A stretch of DNA of 64,000 nt from Gibbula magus (taxonomy: Eukaryota > Mollusca > Gastropoda > Trochida > Trochidae): contig OW388302.1 in the NCBI GenBank assembly GCA_936450465.1, positions 59,742,328 to 59,806,327 of the forward strand. Reading direction: 5' to 3'. Position numbers and translations under genes: made by a program. The notes beneath the pieces are model-generated. The model was not told where the DNA came from, did not search any database, and saw only the letters and a list, made by a program, of their open reading frames with translations. Shown here piece by piece: positions 1 through 13,110 of the stretch (position 1 is its first letter; each line of letters opens with the position of its first letter).

Positions 1-3000
1 GAGTGTTTGTAATGATATTACAAATGTTTAGAGTGTTTTGAGGCCAAATTCATGGGGAAAATGGATTTCATAAAAAATGACGTACCTAAAATCCAAGTTT
101 AGGTACGTACTTGTTTCATTTTTTTTGAAAAAATTCAAAATAAATGCTTTTTCTGGAAAAGACATTTAAGAGTGTGTTTGTAATGATATTACACGTATTT
201 AGAGTGGTTTGACGCCAAGTTCATGGGGAAAATGGATTTCACACAAAATGACGTACCTAAACTCAGAGTTTAGGTACGTACTTTTTCATTTTTTTGGAAA
301 AAATTCAAAATAAAGGCTTTTTCTGGAAAAGACATTTAAGAGTGTGTTTGTAATGATATTACACGTATTTAGAGTGGTTTGACGCCAAGTTCATGGGGAA
401 AATGGATTTCACACAAAATGACGTACCTAAACTCAGAGTTTAGGTACGTACTTTTTCATTTTTTTGGAAAAAATTCAAAATAAAGGCTTTTTCTGGAAAA
501 GACATTTAAGAGTGTGTTTGTAATGATATTACACGTGTTTAGAGTGGTTTGAAGCCAAATTCATGGTTGAAATGGATTTCACCCAAAATGACGTACCTAA
601 ACTCCGAGTTTAGGTACGTTCTTTTTTCATTTTTTTTTTAAAAATTCAAAAATAAAGGCTTCTTCTGAAAAAGACTTTTAAGAGTGTGTTTGTAATGATA
701 TTACACGTGTTTAGGGTGTTTTGTGGCCAAATTCATGGGGAAAATGGATTCACCCAAAATGACGTACCTAAACTCAAAGTTTAGGTACATACTTTTTCAT
801 TTTATTGGAAAAAAATCAAAATAAAGGCTTCTTCTGGAAAAGACATTTAAGAGTGTGTTTGTAATGATATTGCACGTGTTTAGAGTGTTTTGAGGCCAAA
901 TTCATGGGGAAAATGGATTTTACCCAAAATGACGTACCTAAACTCTGAGGTTAGGTACGTACTTTTTCATTTTTTTGGAAAAAAAATCAAAATAAAGGCT
1001 TTTTCTGGAAAAGACATTTAAGAGTGTGTTTGTAATGATATTACACGTATTTAGAGTGGTTTGACGCCAAGTTCATGGGGAAAATGGATTTCCCCCAAAA
1101 TGACGTACCTAAACTCAGAGTTTAGGTACGTACTTTTTCATTTTTTTGGAAAAAATTCAAAATAAAGGCTTTTTCTGGAAAAGACATTAAAGAGTGTGTT
1201 TGTAATGATATTACACGTGTTTAGAGTGTTTTGAGGCCAAATTCATGGGGAAAATGGATTTCATAAAAAATGACGTACCTAAAATCCAAGTTTAGGTACG
1301 TACTTGTTTCATTTTTTTTTTAAAAATTCAAAATAAAGGCTTCTTCTGGAAAAGACATTTAAGACTGTGTTTGTAATGATATTATAAATGTTTAGAGTGT
1401 TTTGAGGCCAAGTTCATGGGGGAAATGGATTTCACCCAAAATGACGTACCTACAATCCCAGTTTAGATACGTTCTTTTTCGTTTTTTTGGAAAAAATTCA
1501 AAATAAAGGCTTTTTCTTGAAAAGACCTTTAAGAGTGTGTTTGTAATGATATTACACATATTTAGAGTGGTTTGACGCCAAGTTCATGGGGAAAATGGAT
1601 TTCACCCAAAATGACGTACCTAAACTCCGAGTTTAGATACGTTCTTTTTCATTTTTTTGGAAAAAAATCAAAATAAAGGCTTTTTCTGGAAAAGACAATT
1701 AAGAGTGTGTTTGTAGTGATATTACACGTGTTTAGAGTGGTTTGAGGCCAATTCATGGGGGAAATGGATTTCACCCAAAATGACGTACCTAAATTCCGAG
1801 TTAAGTTACGTACTTTTTTCATTTTTTTGGAAAAAAATCAAAATAAAGGCTTTTTCTGGAAAAGACATTTAAGAGTGTGTTTGTAATGATATTACACGTA
1901 TTTAGAGAGGTTTGACGCCAAGTTCATGGGGAAAATGGATTTCACCCAAAATGACGTACCTAAATTCCGATTTTAGGTACGTACTTTTTTCATTTTTTTG
2001 GAAAAAAATCAAAATAAAGGCTTTTTCTGGAAATGACATTTAAGAGTGTGTTTGTAATGATATTACAAGTGTTTAGAGTGTTTTGAGGCCAAATTCATGG
2101 GGAAAATGGAATTCATAAAAATTACGTACCTAAAATCCGAGTTTAGTTACGTGCTTTTTTCGTTTTTTTGGAAAAAATTCAAAATAAAGGCTTTTTCTGG
2201 AAAATACATTTAAGAGTGTGTTTGTAATGATATTACACATATTTAGAGTGGTTTGACGCCAAGTTCATGGGGAAAATGGATTTCACCCAAAATGACGTAC
2301 CTAAACTCCGAGTTTAGATACGTTCTTTTTCATTTTTTGGAAAAAAATCAAAATAAAGGCTTTTTCTGGAAAAGACATTTAAGAGTGTGTTTGTAGTGAT
2401 ATTACACGTGTTTAGAGTGGTTTGAGGCCAAATTCATGGGGGAAATGGATTTCACCCAAAATGACGTACCTAAACTGAAAGTTTAGGTACGTACTTTTTT
2501 CATTTTTTTGGAAAAAATTCAAAATAAAGGCTTTTTCTGGAAAAGACATTTAAGAGTGTGTTTGTAATGATATTACACGTATTTAGAGTGGTTTGACGCC
2601 AAGTTCATGGGGAAAATGGATTTCATAAAAAATGACGTACCTAAAATCCAAGTTTAGGTACATACTTTTTTTTGTTGAAAAAATTCAAAATAAAGGCTTC
2701 TTCTGGGAAAAGACATTTAAGAGTGTGTTTGTAATGATATTATAAATGTTTAGAGTGGTTTGACGCCAAGTTCATGGGTAAAATGGATTTCACCCAAAAT
2801 GACGTACCTAAACTCCGAGTTTAGGTACGTACTTTTTTCCTTTTTTTTGAAAATATTCAAAATAAAGGCTTCTTCTGGAAAAGACATTTAAGAGTGTGTT
2901 TGTAATGATATTACAAGTGTTTAGAGTGTTTTGAGGCCAAATTCATGGGGAAAATGGATTTCATAAAAATGACGTACCTAAAATCCAAGTTTAGGTACGT

Positions 3001-6000
3001 ACTTTTTTCATTTTTTTTGGAAAAAATTCAAAATAAAGGCTTTTTCTGGAAAAGACATTTAAGAGTGTGTTTGTAATGATATTACACGTATTTAGAGTGG
3101 TTTTACTCCAAGTTCATGGGGAAAATGGATTTCACACAAAATGACGTACCTAAACTCAGAGTTTAGGTACGTACTTTTTTCATTTTTTTGGAAAAAATTC
3201 AAAATGAAGGCTTCTTCTGGAAAAGACATTTAAGAGTGTGTTTGTAATGATATTACACGTGTTTAGGGTGTTTTGAGGCCAAATTCATGGGGAAAATGGA
3301 TTTCACCCAAAATGAGGTACCTAAACTCCAAGTGTAGGTACGTACTTTTTTCATTTTTAAAAAAAAAATCAAAATAAAGGCTTCTTCTGGAAAAGACATT
3401 TAAGAGTGTGTTTGTAATGATATTACACCTGTTTAGGGTGTTTTGAGGCCAAATTCATGGGGGAAATGGATTTCACCCAAAATGACGTCTTAAACTCCGA
3501 GTTTAGGTACGTACTTTTTCATTTTTTTTAAAAAAAATCAAAATAAAGGCTTTTTCAGGAAAAGACATTTAAGAGTGTGTTTGTAGTGATATTACACGTG
3601 TTTAGAGTGGTTTGAGGCCAAATTCATGGGGGAAATGGATTTCACCCAAAATGACGTACCTAAATTCCGAGTTTAGGTACGTACTTTTTTCATTTTTTTG
3701 GAAAAAAAAATCAAAATAAAGGCTTTTTCTGTAAAAGACATTTAAGAGTGTGTTTGTAATGATATTACACGTATTTAGAGTGGTTTGACGCCAAGTTCAT
3801 GGGGAAAATGGATTTCATAAGAAATGACGTACCTAAAATCCAAGTTTAGGTACATACTTCTTTTTTTTTTTAAAAATTCAAAATAAAGGCTTCTTCTGGA
3901 AAAGACATTTAAGAGTGTGTTTGTAATGATATTACAAATGTTTAGAGTGTTTTGAGGCCAAATTCATGGGGAAAATGGATTTCATAAAAAATGACGTACC
4001 TAAAATCCAAGTTTAGGTACGTACTTTTTTCATTTTTTTAAAAAAAATTCAAAATAAAGGCTTCTTCTGGAAAAGACATTTAAGAGTGTGTTTGTAATGA
4101 TATTACACGTGTTTAGAGTGTTTTGAGGCCAAATTCATGGGGAAAATGGATTTCATAAAAAATGACGTACCTAAACTCTGAGTTTAGGTACGTACTTTTT
4201 TCATTTTTTTGGAAAAAATTCAAAATAAATGCTTTTTCTGGAAAAGACATTTAAGAGTGTGTTTGTAATGATATTACACGTATTTAGAGTGGTTTGACGC
4301 CAAGTTCATGGGGAAAATGGATTTCCCCCAAAATGACGTACCTAAACTCAGAGTTTAGGTACGTACTTCTTCCTTTTTTTGGAAAAAATTCAAAATAAAG
4401 GCTTCTTCTGGAAAAGACATTTCAGAGTGTGTTTGTAATGATATTACACGTGTTTAGAGTGGTTTGAAGTCAAATTCATGGTTGAAATGGATTTCACCCA
4501 AAATGACGTACCTAAACTCCGAGTTTAGGTACGTACTTTTTCATTTTTTTTGAAAAAATTCAAAATAAAGGCTTCTTCTGGAAAAGACATTTAAGAGTGT
4601 GTTTGTAATGATATTACAAGTGTTTAGAGTGTTTTGAGGCCAAATTCATGGGGAAAATGGATTTTACCCAAAATGACGTACCTAAACTCCGAGTTTAGGT
4701 ACGTACTTTTTTCATTTTTTTGGAAAAAATTCAAAATAAAGGCTTCCTCTGGAAAAGACATTTAAGAGTGTGTTTGTAATGATATTACACGTATTTAGAG
4801 TGGTTTGACGCCAAGTTCATGGGGAAAATGGATTTCACCCAAAATGACGTACCTAAACTCCGAGTTTAGGTACGTACTTTTTTCATTTTTTTGGAAAAAA
4901 TTCAAAATACAGGCTTCCTCTGGAAAAGACATTTAAGAGTGTGTTTGTAATGATATTACACGTATTTAGAGTGGTTTGACGCCAAGTTCATGGGGGAAAT
5001 GGATTTCACCCAAATACTTTTTTCATTTTTTTTGAAAAAATTCAAAATAAAGGCTTCTTCTGGAAAAGACATTTAAGAGTGTGTTTGTAATGATATTACA
5101 CGTGTTTAGGGTGTTTTGAGGCCAAATTCATAGGGAAAATGGATTTCATAAAAATTTCATACCTAAAATCCGAGTTTAGGTACGTACTTTTTCATTTTTT
5201 TTGAAAAAATTGAAAATAAAGGCTTTTTCTGGAAAAGACATTTAAGAGTGTGTTTGTAATGATATTACACGTGTTTAGAGTGGTTTGAAGTCAAATTCAT
5301 GGTTGAAATGGATTTCACCCAAAATGACGTACCTAAACTCCGAGTTTGGGTACGTACTTTTTCATTTTTTTTGAAAAAATTCAAAATAAAGGCTTTTTCG
5401 GGAAAAGACATTTAAGAGTGTGTTTGTAATGATATTACACGTGTTTAGAGTGGTTTGAAGTCAAATTCATGGTTGAAATGGATTTCACCCAAAATGACGT
5501 ACCTAAACTCCGAGTTTAGGTACGTACTTTTTCATTTTTTTTGAAAAAATTCAAAATAAAGGCTTCTTCTGGAAAAGACATTTAAGAGTGTGTTTGTAAT
5601 GATATTACACGTGTTTAGAGTGTTTTGAGGCCAAATTCATGGGGGAAATGGATTTCATAAAAAATTACGTACCTAAAATCCGAGTGAGGTACGTACTTTT
5701 TTCATTTTTTTTTAAAAAATTCAAAATAAAGGCTTCTTCTGGAAAAGACATTTAAGAGTGTGTTTGTAATGATATTACAAGTGTTTAGAGTGTTTTGAGG
5801 CCAAATTCATGGGGAAAATGGATTTCACCCAAAATTACGTACCTAAACTCCAAGTTTAGGTACATACTTTTTCATTTCATTGGAAAAAATTCAAAATAAA
5901 GGCTTCTTCTGGAAAAGACATTTAAGAGTGTGTTTGTAATGATATTACACGTGTTTAGAGTGTTTTGAGGCCAAATTCATGGGGAAAATGGATTTCATAA

Positions 6001-9000
6001 AAAATGACGTAACTAAAATAGAAGTTTAGGTACGTACTTGTTTCATTTTTTTTGAAAAAATTCAAAATAAAGGATTTTTCTGGAAAAGACATTTAAGAGT
6101 GTGTTTGTAATGATATTACACGTGTTTAGAGTGGTTTGAAGCCAAATTCATGGTTGAAATGGATTTCACCCAAAATGACGTACCTAAACTCCGAGTTTAG
6201 GTACGTTCTTTTTTCATTTTTTTTTTAAAAATTCAAAATAAAGGCTTCTTCTGAAAAAGACTTTTAAGAGTGTGTTTGTAATGATATTACACGTGTTTAG
6301 GGTGTTTTGTGGCCAAATTCATGGGGAAAATGGATTCACCCAAAATGACGTACCTAAACTCCAAGTTTAGGTACATCCTTTTTCATTTTATTGGAAAAAA
6401 ATCAAAATAAAGGCTTCTTCTGGAAAAGACATTTAAGAGTGTGTTTGTAATGATATTGCACGTGTTTAGAGTGTTTTGAGGCCAAATTCATGGGGAAAAT
6501 GGATTTTACCCAAAATGACGTACCTAAACTCTGAGGTTAGGTACGTACTTTTTCATTTTTTTGGAAAAAAAATCAAAATAAAGGCTTTTTCTGGAAAAGA
6601 CATTTAAGAGTGTGTTTGTAATGATATTACACCTGTTTAGAGTGTTTTGAGGCCAACTTCATGGGGAAAATGGAATTCATAAAAAATTACGTACCTAAAA
6701 TCCAAGTTTAGGTACGTACTTTTTTCATTTTTTTGGAAAAAATTCAAAATAAAGGCTTTTTCTGGAAAAGACATTTAAGAGTGTGTTTGTAATGATATTA
6801 CACGTATTAAGAGTGGTTTGACGCCAAGTTCATGGGGAAAATGGATTTCCCCCAAAATGACGTACCTAAACTCAGAGTTTAGGTACGTACTTTTTCCTTT
6901 TTTTGGAAAAAAATCAAAATAAAGGCTTCTTCTGGAAAAGACATTTAAGAGTGTGTTTGTAATGATATTACACGTGTTTAGGGTGTTTTGAGGACAAATT
7001 CATGGGGAAAATGGATTTCACCCAAAACGACGTACCTAAACTCCAAGTTTAGGTACATACTTTTTCATTTTATTGGAAAAAATTCAAAATAAACTCTTCT
7101 TCTGGAAAAGACATTTAAGAGTGTGTTTGTAATGATATTACACGTGTTTAGAGTGGTCTGAAGCCAAATTCATGGTTGAAATGGATTTCACCCAAAATGA
7201 CGTACCTAAACTCCGAGTTTAGGTACGTACTTTTTCTTTTTTTTTGAAAAAATTCAAAATAAAGGCTTTTTCGGGAAAAGACATTTAAGAGTGTGTTTGT
7301 AATGATATTACACGTGTTTAGAGTGGTTTGAAGCCAAATTCATGGTTGAAATGGATTTCACCCAAAATGACGTACCTAAACTCCGAGTTTAGGTACGTAC
7401 TTTTTCATTTTTTTTGAAAAAATTCAAAATAAAGGCTTCTTCTGGAAAAGACATTTAAGGGTGTGTTTGTAATGATATTACAAGTGTTTAGAGTGTTTTG
7501 AGGCCAAATTCATGGTGAAAATGGATTTTACCCAAAATGACGTACCTAAACTCCGAGTTTAGGTACGTACTTTTTTCATTTTTTTTAAAAAAAATCAAAA
7601 TAAAGGCTTCTTCTGGAAAAGACATTTAAGAGTGTGTTTGTAATGATATTACACGTGTTTAGAGTGTTTTGAGGCCAAATTCATGGGGAAAATGGATTTC
7701 ATAAAAAATGACGTACCTAAAATCCGAGTTTAGGTACGTACTTTTTTCATTTTTTTGGAAAAAATTCAAAATAAAGGCTTTTTCTGGAAAAGACATTTAA
7801 GAGTGTGTTTGTAATGATATTACACGTGTTTAGAGTGTTTTGAGGCCAAATTCATGGGGAAAATCGATTTCATAAAAAATGAAGTACCTAAAATCCAAGT
7901 TAAGGTACGTACATTTTTAATTTTTTTGGAAAAAATTCAAAATAAAGGCTTTTTCGGGAAAAGACATTTAAGAGTGTGTTTGTAATGATATTACACGTGT
8001 TTAGAGTGGTTTGAAGTCAAATTCATGGTTGAAATGGATTTCACCCAAAATGACGTACCTAAACTCCGAGTTTAGGTACGTACTTTTTCATTTTTTTTGA
8101 AAAAATTCAAAATAAAGGCTTCTTCTGGAAAAGACATTTAAGAGTGTGTTTGTAATGATATTACAAGTGTTTAGAGTGTTTTGAGGCCAAATTCATGGGG
8201 AAAATGGATTTTACCCAAAATGACGTACCTAAACTCCGAGTTTAGGTACGTACTTTTTTAATTTTTTTGGAAAAAATTCAAAATAAAGGCTTCCTCTGGA
8301 AAAGACATTTAAGAGTGTGTTTGTAATGATATTACACGTATTTAGAGTGGTTTGACGCCAAGTTCATGGGGAAAATGGATTTCACCCAAAATGACGTACC
8401 TAAACTCCGAGTTTAGGTACGTACTTTTTTCATTTTTTTTGAAAAAATTCAAAATAAAGGCTTCTTCTGGAAAAGACATTTAAGAGTGTGTTTGTAATGA
8501 TATTACACGTGTTTAGAGTGTTTTGAGGCCAAATTCATGGGGTAAATGGATTTCATAAAAAATGACGTACCTAAAATCCGAGTTAGGTACGTACTTTTTT
8601 TTTTTTTTTTTTAAAAATTAAAAATAAAGGCTTCTTCTGGAAAAGACATTTAAGAGTGTGTTTGTAATGATATTACACGTGTTTAGAGTGTTTTTAGGCC
8701 AAATTCATGGTGAAAATGGATTTTACCCAAAATGACGTACCTAAACTCCGAGTTTAGGTATGTACTTTTTTCATTTTTTTTAAAAAAATTCAAAATAAAG
8801 GCTTCTTCTGGAAAAGACATTTAAGAGTGTGTTTGTAATGATATTACACGTGTTTAGAGTGTTTTGAGGCCAAATTCATGGGGAAAATGGATTTCATAAA
8901 AAATGACGTACCTAAACTCAGAGTTTAGGTACGTACTTTTTTCATTTTTTTGGAAAAAATTCAAAATAAAGGCTTTTTCTGGAAAAGACATTTAAGAGTG

Positions 9001-11378
9001 TGTTTGTAATGATATTACACGTATTTAGAGTGGTTTGACGCCAAGTTCATGGGGAAAATGGATTTCACCCAAAATGACGTACCTAAACTCCGAGTTTAGG
9101 TACGTACTTTTTTCGTTTTTTTTGAAAAAATTCAAAATAAAGGCTTCTTCTGGAAAAGACATTTAAGAGTGTGTTTGTAATGATATTACACGTGTTTAGA
9201 GTGTTTTGAGGCCAAATTCATGGGGGAAATGGATTTCATAAAAAATGACGTACCTAAAATCCGAGTTAGGTACGTACTTTTTTCATTTTTTTTGAAAAAA
9301 TTCAAAATAAAGGCTTCTTCTGGAAAAGACATTTGAGAGTGTATTTGTAATTATATTACACGTATTTAGAGTGTTTTGACGCCAAGTTCTTGTGGAAAAT
9401 GGATTTCACCCAAAATGACGTACCTAAACTCCGAGTTTAGGTACGTACTTTTTTATTTTTTTTTGAAAAAATTCAAAATAAAGGCTTTTTCGGGAAAAGA
9501 CATTTAAGAGTGTGTTTGTAATGATATTACACGTGTTTAGAGTGGTTTGAAGTCAAATTCATGGTTGAAATGGATTTCACCCAAAATGACGTACCTAAAC
9601 TCCGAGTTTAGGTACGTACTTTTTCATTTTTTTTGAAAAAATTCAAAATAAAGGCTTCTTCTGGAAAAGACATTTAAGAGTGTGTTTGTAATGATATTAC
9701 AAGTGTTTAGAGTGTTTTGAGGCCAAATTCATGGGGAAAATGGATTTTACCCAAAATGACGTACCTAAACTCCGAGTTTAGGTACGTACTTTTTTCATTT
9801 TTTTAAAAAAAATTCAAAATAAAGGCTTTTTCTGGAAAAGACATTTAAGAGTGTGTTTGTAATGATATTACACGTGTTTAGAGTGTTTTGAGGCCAAATT
9901 CATGGGGAAAATGGATTTCATAAAAAAAGACGTACCTAAAATCCAAGTTTAGGTGCGTACGTTTTTCATTTTTTTGGAAAAAAATCAAAATAAAGGCTTC
10001 CTCTGGAAAAGACATTTAAGAGTGTGTTTGTAATGATATTACACGTATTTAGAGTGGTTTGACGCCAAGTTCATGGGGAAAATGGATTTCACCCAAAATG
10101 ACGTACCTAAACTCTGAGTTTAGGTACGTACTGTTTTCATTTTTTTTGGAAAAATTCAAAATAAAAGCTTTTTCTAGAAAAGACATTTAAGAGTGTGATT
10201 GTAATGATATTACACGTGTTTAGAGTGGTTTGAGGCCAATTTTATGGGGAAAATGGATTTCACCCCAAATTTCGTACCTAAACTCCAAGTTTAGGTACGT
10301 ACTTTTTTCATTTTTTTTGAAAAAATTCAAAATAAAGGCTTCTTCTGGAAAAGACATTTAAGAGTGTGTTTGTAATGATTTTACAAGTGTTTAGAGTGTT
10401 TTGAGGCCAAATTCATGGGGAAAATGGATTTCATAAAAATGACGTACCTAAAATCCGAGTTTAGGTACGTACTTTTTTTTATTTTTTTGGAAAAAATTCA
10501 AAATAAAGGCTTCTTATGGAAAAGACATTTAAGAGTGTGTTTGTAATGATATTACACGTGTTTAGAGTGGTTTGAGGCCAATTTTATGGGGAAAATGGAT
10601 TTCACCCAAAATGACGTACCTAAACTCCAAGTTTAGGTACGTACTTTTTTCATTTGTTTTGAAAAAATTCAAAATAAAGGCTTCTTCTGGAAAAGACATT
10701 TAAGAGTGTGTTTGTAATGATTTTACAAGTGTTTAGAGTGTTTTGAGGCCAAATTCATGGGGAAAATGGATTTCATAAAAATGACGTACCTAAAATCCGA
10801 GTTTAGGTACGTACTTTTTTCATTTTTTTGGAAAAAATTCAAAATAAAGGCTTCTTATGGAGAAGACATTTAAGAGTGTGTTTGTAATGATATTACACGT
10901 GTTTAGAGTGGTTTGAGCCCAATTTTATGGGGAAAATGGATTTCACCCAAAATGACGTACCTAAACTCCGAGTTTAGGTACGTACTTTTTTTATTTTTTT
11001 AGAAAAAATTCAAAATAAAGGCTTCTTCTGGAAAAGGCATTTAAGAGTGTGTTTGTAATGATATTACACGTGTTTAGAGTGTTTTGAGGCCAAATTCATG
11101 GGGAAAATGGATTACATAAAAAAGGACGTACCTTAAATCCGAGTTTAGGTACGTACTTTTTTCTTTTCTTTTTGAAAAAATTCAAAATAAAGGCTTTTTC
11201 TGGAAAAGACATTTAAGAGTGTGTTTGTATTGATATTACACGTATTTAGAGTGGTTTGAGGCCAAATTCATTTGGAAAATGGATTTCACCCAAAATGACG
11301 TACCTAAACTCCAAGTTTAGGTACGTACTTTTTTCATTTTTTTGGAAAAAAATCAAAATAAAGGCTTTTTCTGGAAAA
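1..11378 (+). repeat. 170-bp satellite array, forward block
   Basis: About 67 tandem monomers; successive copies of the motif AAGAGTGTGTTTGTAATGAT start at 168, 338 and 508, giving a 170-bp period. Each monomer has three dyads: TGTAAT-GAT-ATTACA, the hexamer CACGTG in many copies, and a palindrome of 14-bp arms (ACGTACCTAAACTC and its complement) around one base. The rest is A/T runs around GGCTTCTTCTGGAAAAGACA. Monomers differ by scattered substitutions and small indels, and at least two subtypes alternate (TTTTGAGGCCAAATTC versus GGTTTGACGCCAAGTTC). There is no coding capacity. The period is close to nucleosomal length, typical of centromeric or heterochromatic satellites; that location is inference. 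Confidence 0.97.
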
Positions 11379-11392
11379 TGAAAAAGTACGTA
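11371..11392. other. Satellite orientation switch point
   Basis: Forward monomers end in CTGGAAAA and are joined directly to TGAAAAAGTACGTACC, which belongs to an inverted monomer. The two partners share a few bases (GAAAA) at the join, so the exact breakpoint is ambiguous by about 5 bp. The join creates a large inverted pair around 11.38 kb. It could be a real inversion or a misjoined assembly at a collapsed repeat. Confidence 0.9.
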
Positions 11393-13110
11393 CCTAAACT
11401 CGGAGTTTAGGTACGTCATTTTGGGTGAAATCCATTTCCCCCATGAATTTGGCCTCAAAACACTCTAAACACGTGTAATATCATTACAAACACACTCTTA
11501 AATGTCTTTTCCAGAAGAAGCCTTTATTTTGAATTTTTTCAAAAAAAATGAAAAAAGTACAAACCTAAACTCGGAGTTTAGGTACGTCATTTTGGGTGAA
11601 ATCCATTTTCTCCATGAATTTGGCCTCAAAACACTCTAAACACTTTTAATATCATTATAAACACACTCTTAAATGTCTTTTCCAGAAATATCCTTTATTT
11701 TGAATTTTCTTAAAAAATATGAAAATAGTACATACCTAAACTCGGAGATTAGGTACGTCATTTGGGTGAAATCCATTTCCCACATGAATTTGGCCTCGAA
11801 CCACTCTAAACACGTGTAATATCATTACAAACACACTCTTAAATGTCTTTTCCAGAAAAAGCCTTTATTTTGATTTTTTTCAAAAAAAAATGAAAAAGTA
11901 CGTACCTAAACTCGGAGTTTAAGTACGTCATTTTGGGTGAAATACATTTTCCCCATGAATTTGGACTCAAACCACTCAAAACACGTGTAATATCATTACA
12001 AACACACTCTTAAATGTCTTTTCCAGAAAAAGCCTTTATTTTGAATTTTTTCAAAAAAAATGTAAAAGTATGTACCTAAACTCGCAGTTTAGGTACGTCA
12101 TTTTGGGTGAAATACATTTTCCCCATGAACTTGGCGTCAAATCACTCTAAATACGTGTAATATCATTACAAACACACTCTTAAATGTCTTTTCCAGAAAA
12201 AGCCTTTATTTTGATTTTTTTCAAAAAAAAATGAAAAAGTACGTACCTAAACTCGGAGTTTAGGTACGTCATTTTGGGTGAAATCCATTTTCCCCATGAA
12301 TTTGGCCTCAAAACACTCTAAACACGTGTAATATCATTAGAAACACACTCTTAAATGTCTTTTCCAGAAGAAGCCTTTATTTTGAATTTTTTTTTAAAAA
12401 AATGAAAAAAGTACGTACCTAAACTCGGAGTTTAGGTACGTCATTTTGGGTGAAATCCATTTTCCCCATGAATTTGGCCTCAAAACACTCTAAACACGTG
12501 TAATATCATTACAAACACACTCTTAAATGTCTTTTCAAGAAGAAGCCTTTATTTTGAATTTTTTCAAAAAAAATGAAAAAGTACGTACCTAAACTCGGAG
12601 TTTAGGTACGTCATTTTTTATGAAATCCATTTTCCCCTTGAACTTGGCGTCAAACCACTCTAAATACGTGAAATATCCTTACAAACACACTCTTAAATGT
12701 CTTTTCCAGAATAAGCCTTTATTTTGAATTTTTTTCCCCAAAAAAAAAGTATGTACCTAAACTTGGATTTTAGGTACGTCATTTTTTATGAAATCCATTT
12801 TCCCCATGAATTTGGCCTCAAAACACTCTAAACACGTGTAATATCATTACTAACACACTCTTAAATGTCTTTTCCAGAAGAAGCCTTTATTTGGATTGTT
12901 TTCAAAAAAATGAAAAAAGTACGTACCTAAACTTGGAGTTTAGGTACGTCATTTTGGGTGAAATCCATTTTCCCCTTAAAATTGGCCTCAAAAACTCTAT
13001 ACACGTGTAATATCATTACAAACAAACTCTTAAATGTCTTTTCCCGAAAAAGCCTTTATTTTGAATTTTTTCCAAAAAAATGAAAAAAGTACGTACCTAA
13101 ACTTGAATTT

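Noticed and set aside
11246..11458. 70-codon open frame at the satellite switch
   Set aside because: It lies wholly in satellite monomers across the inversion join; no bias or domain, and neighbouring monomers are closed.
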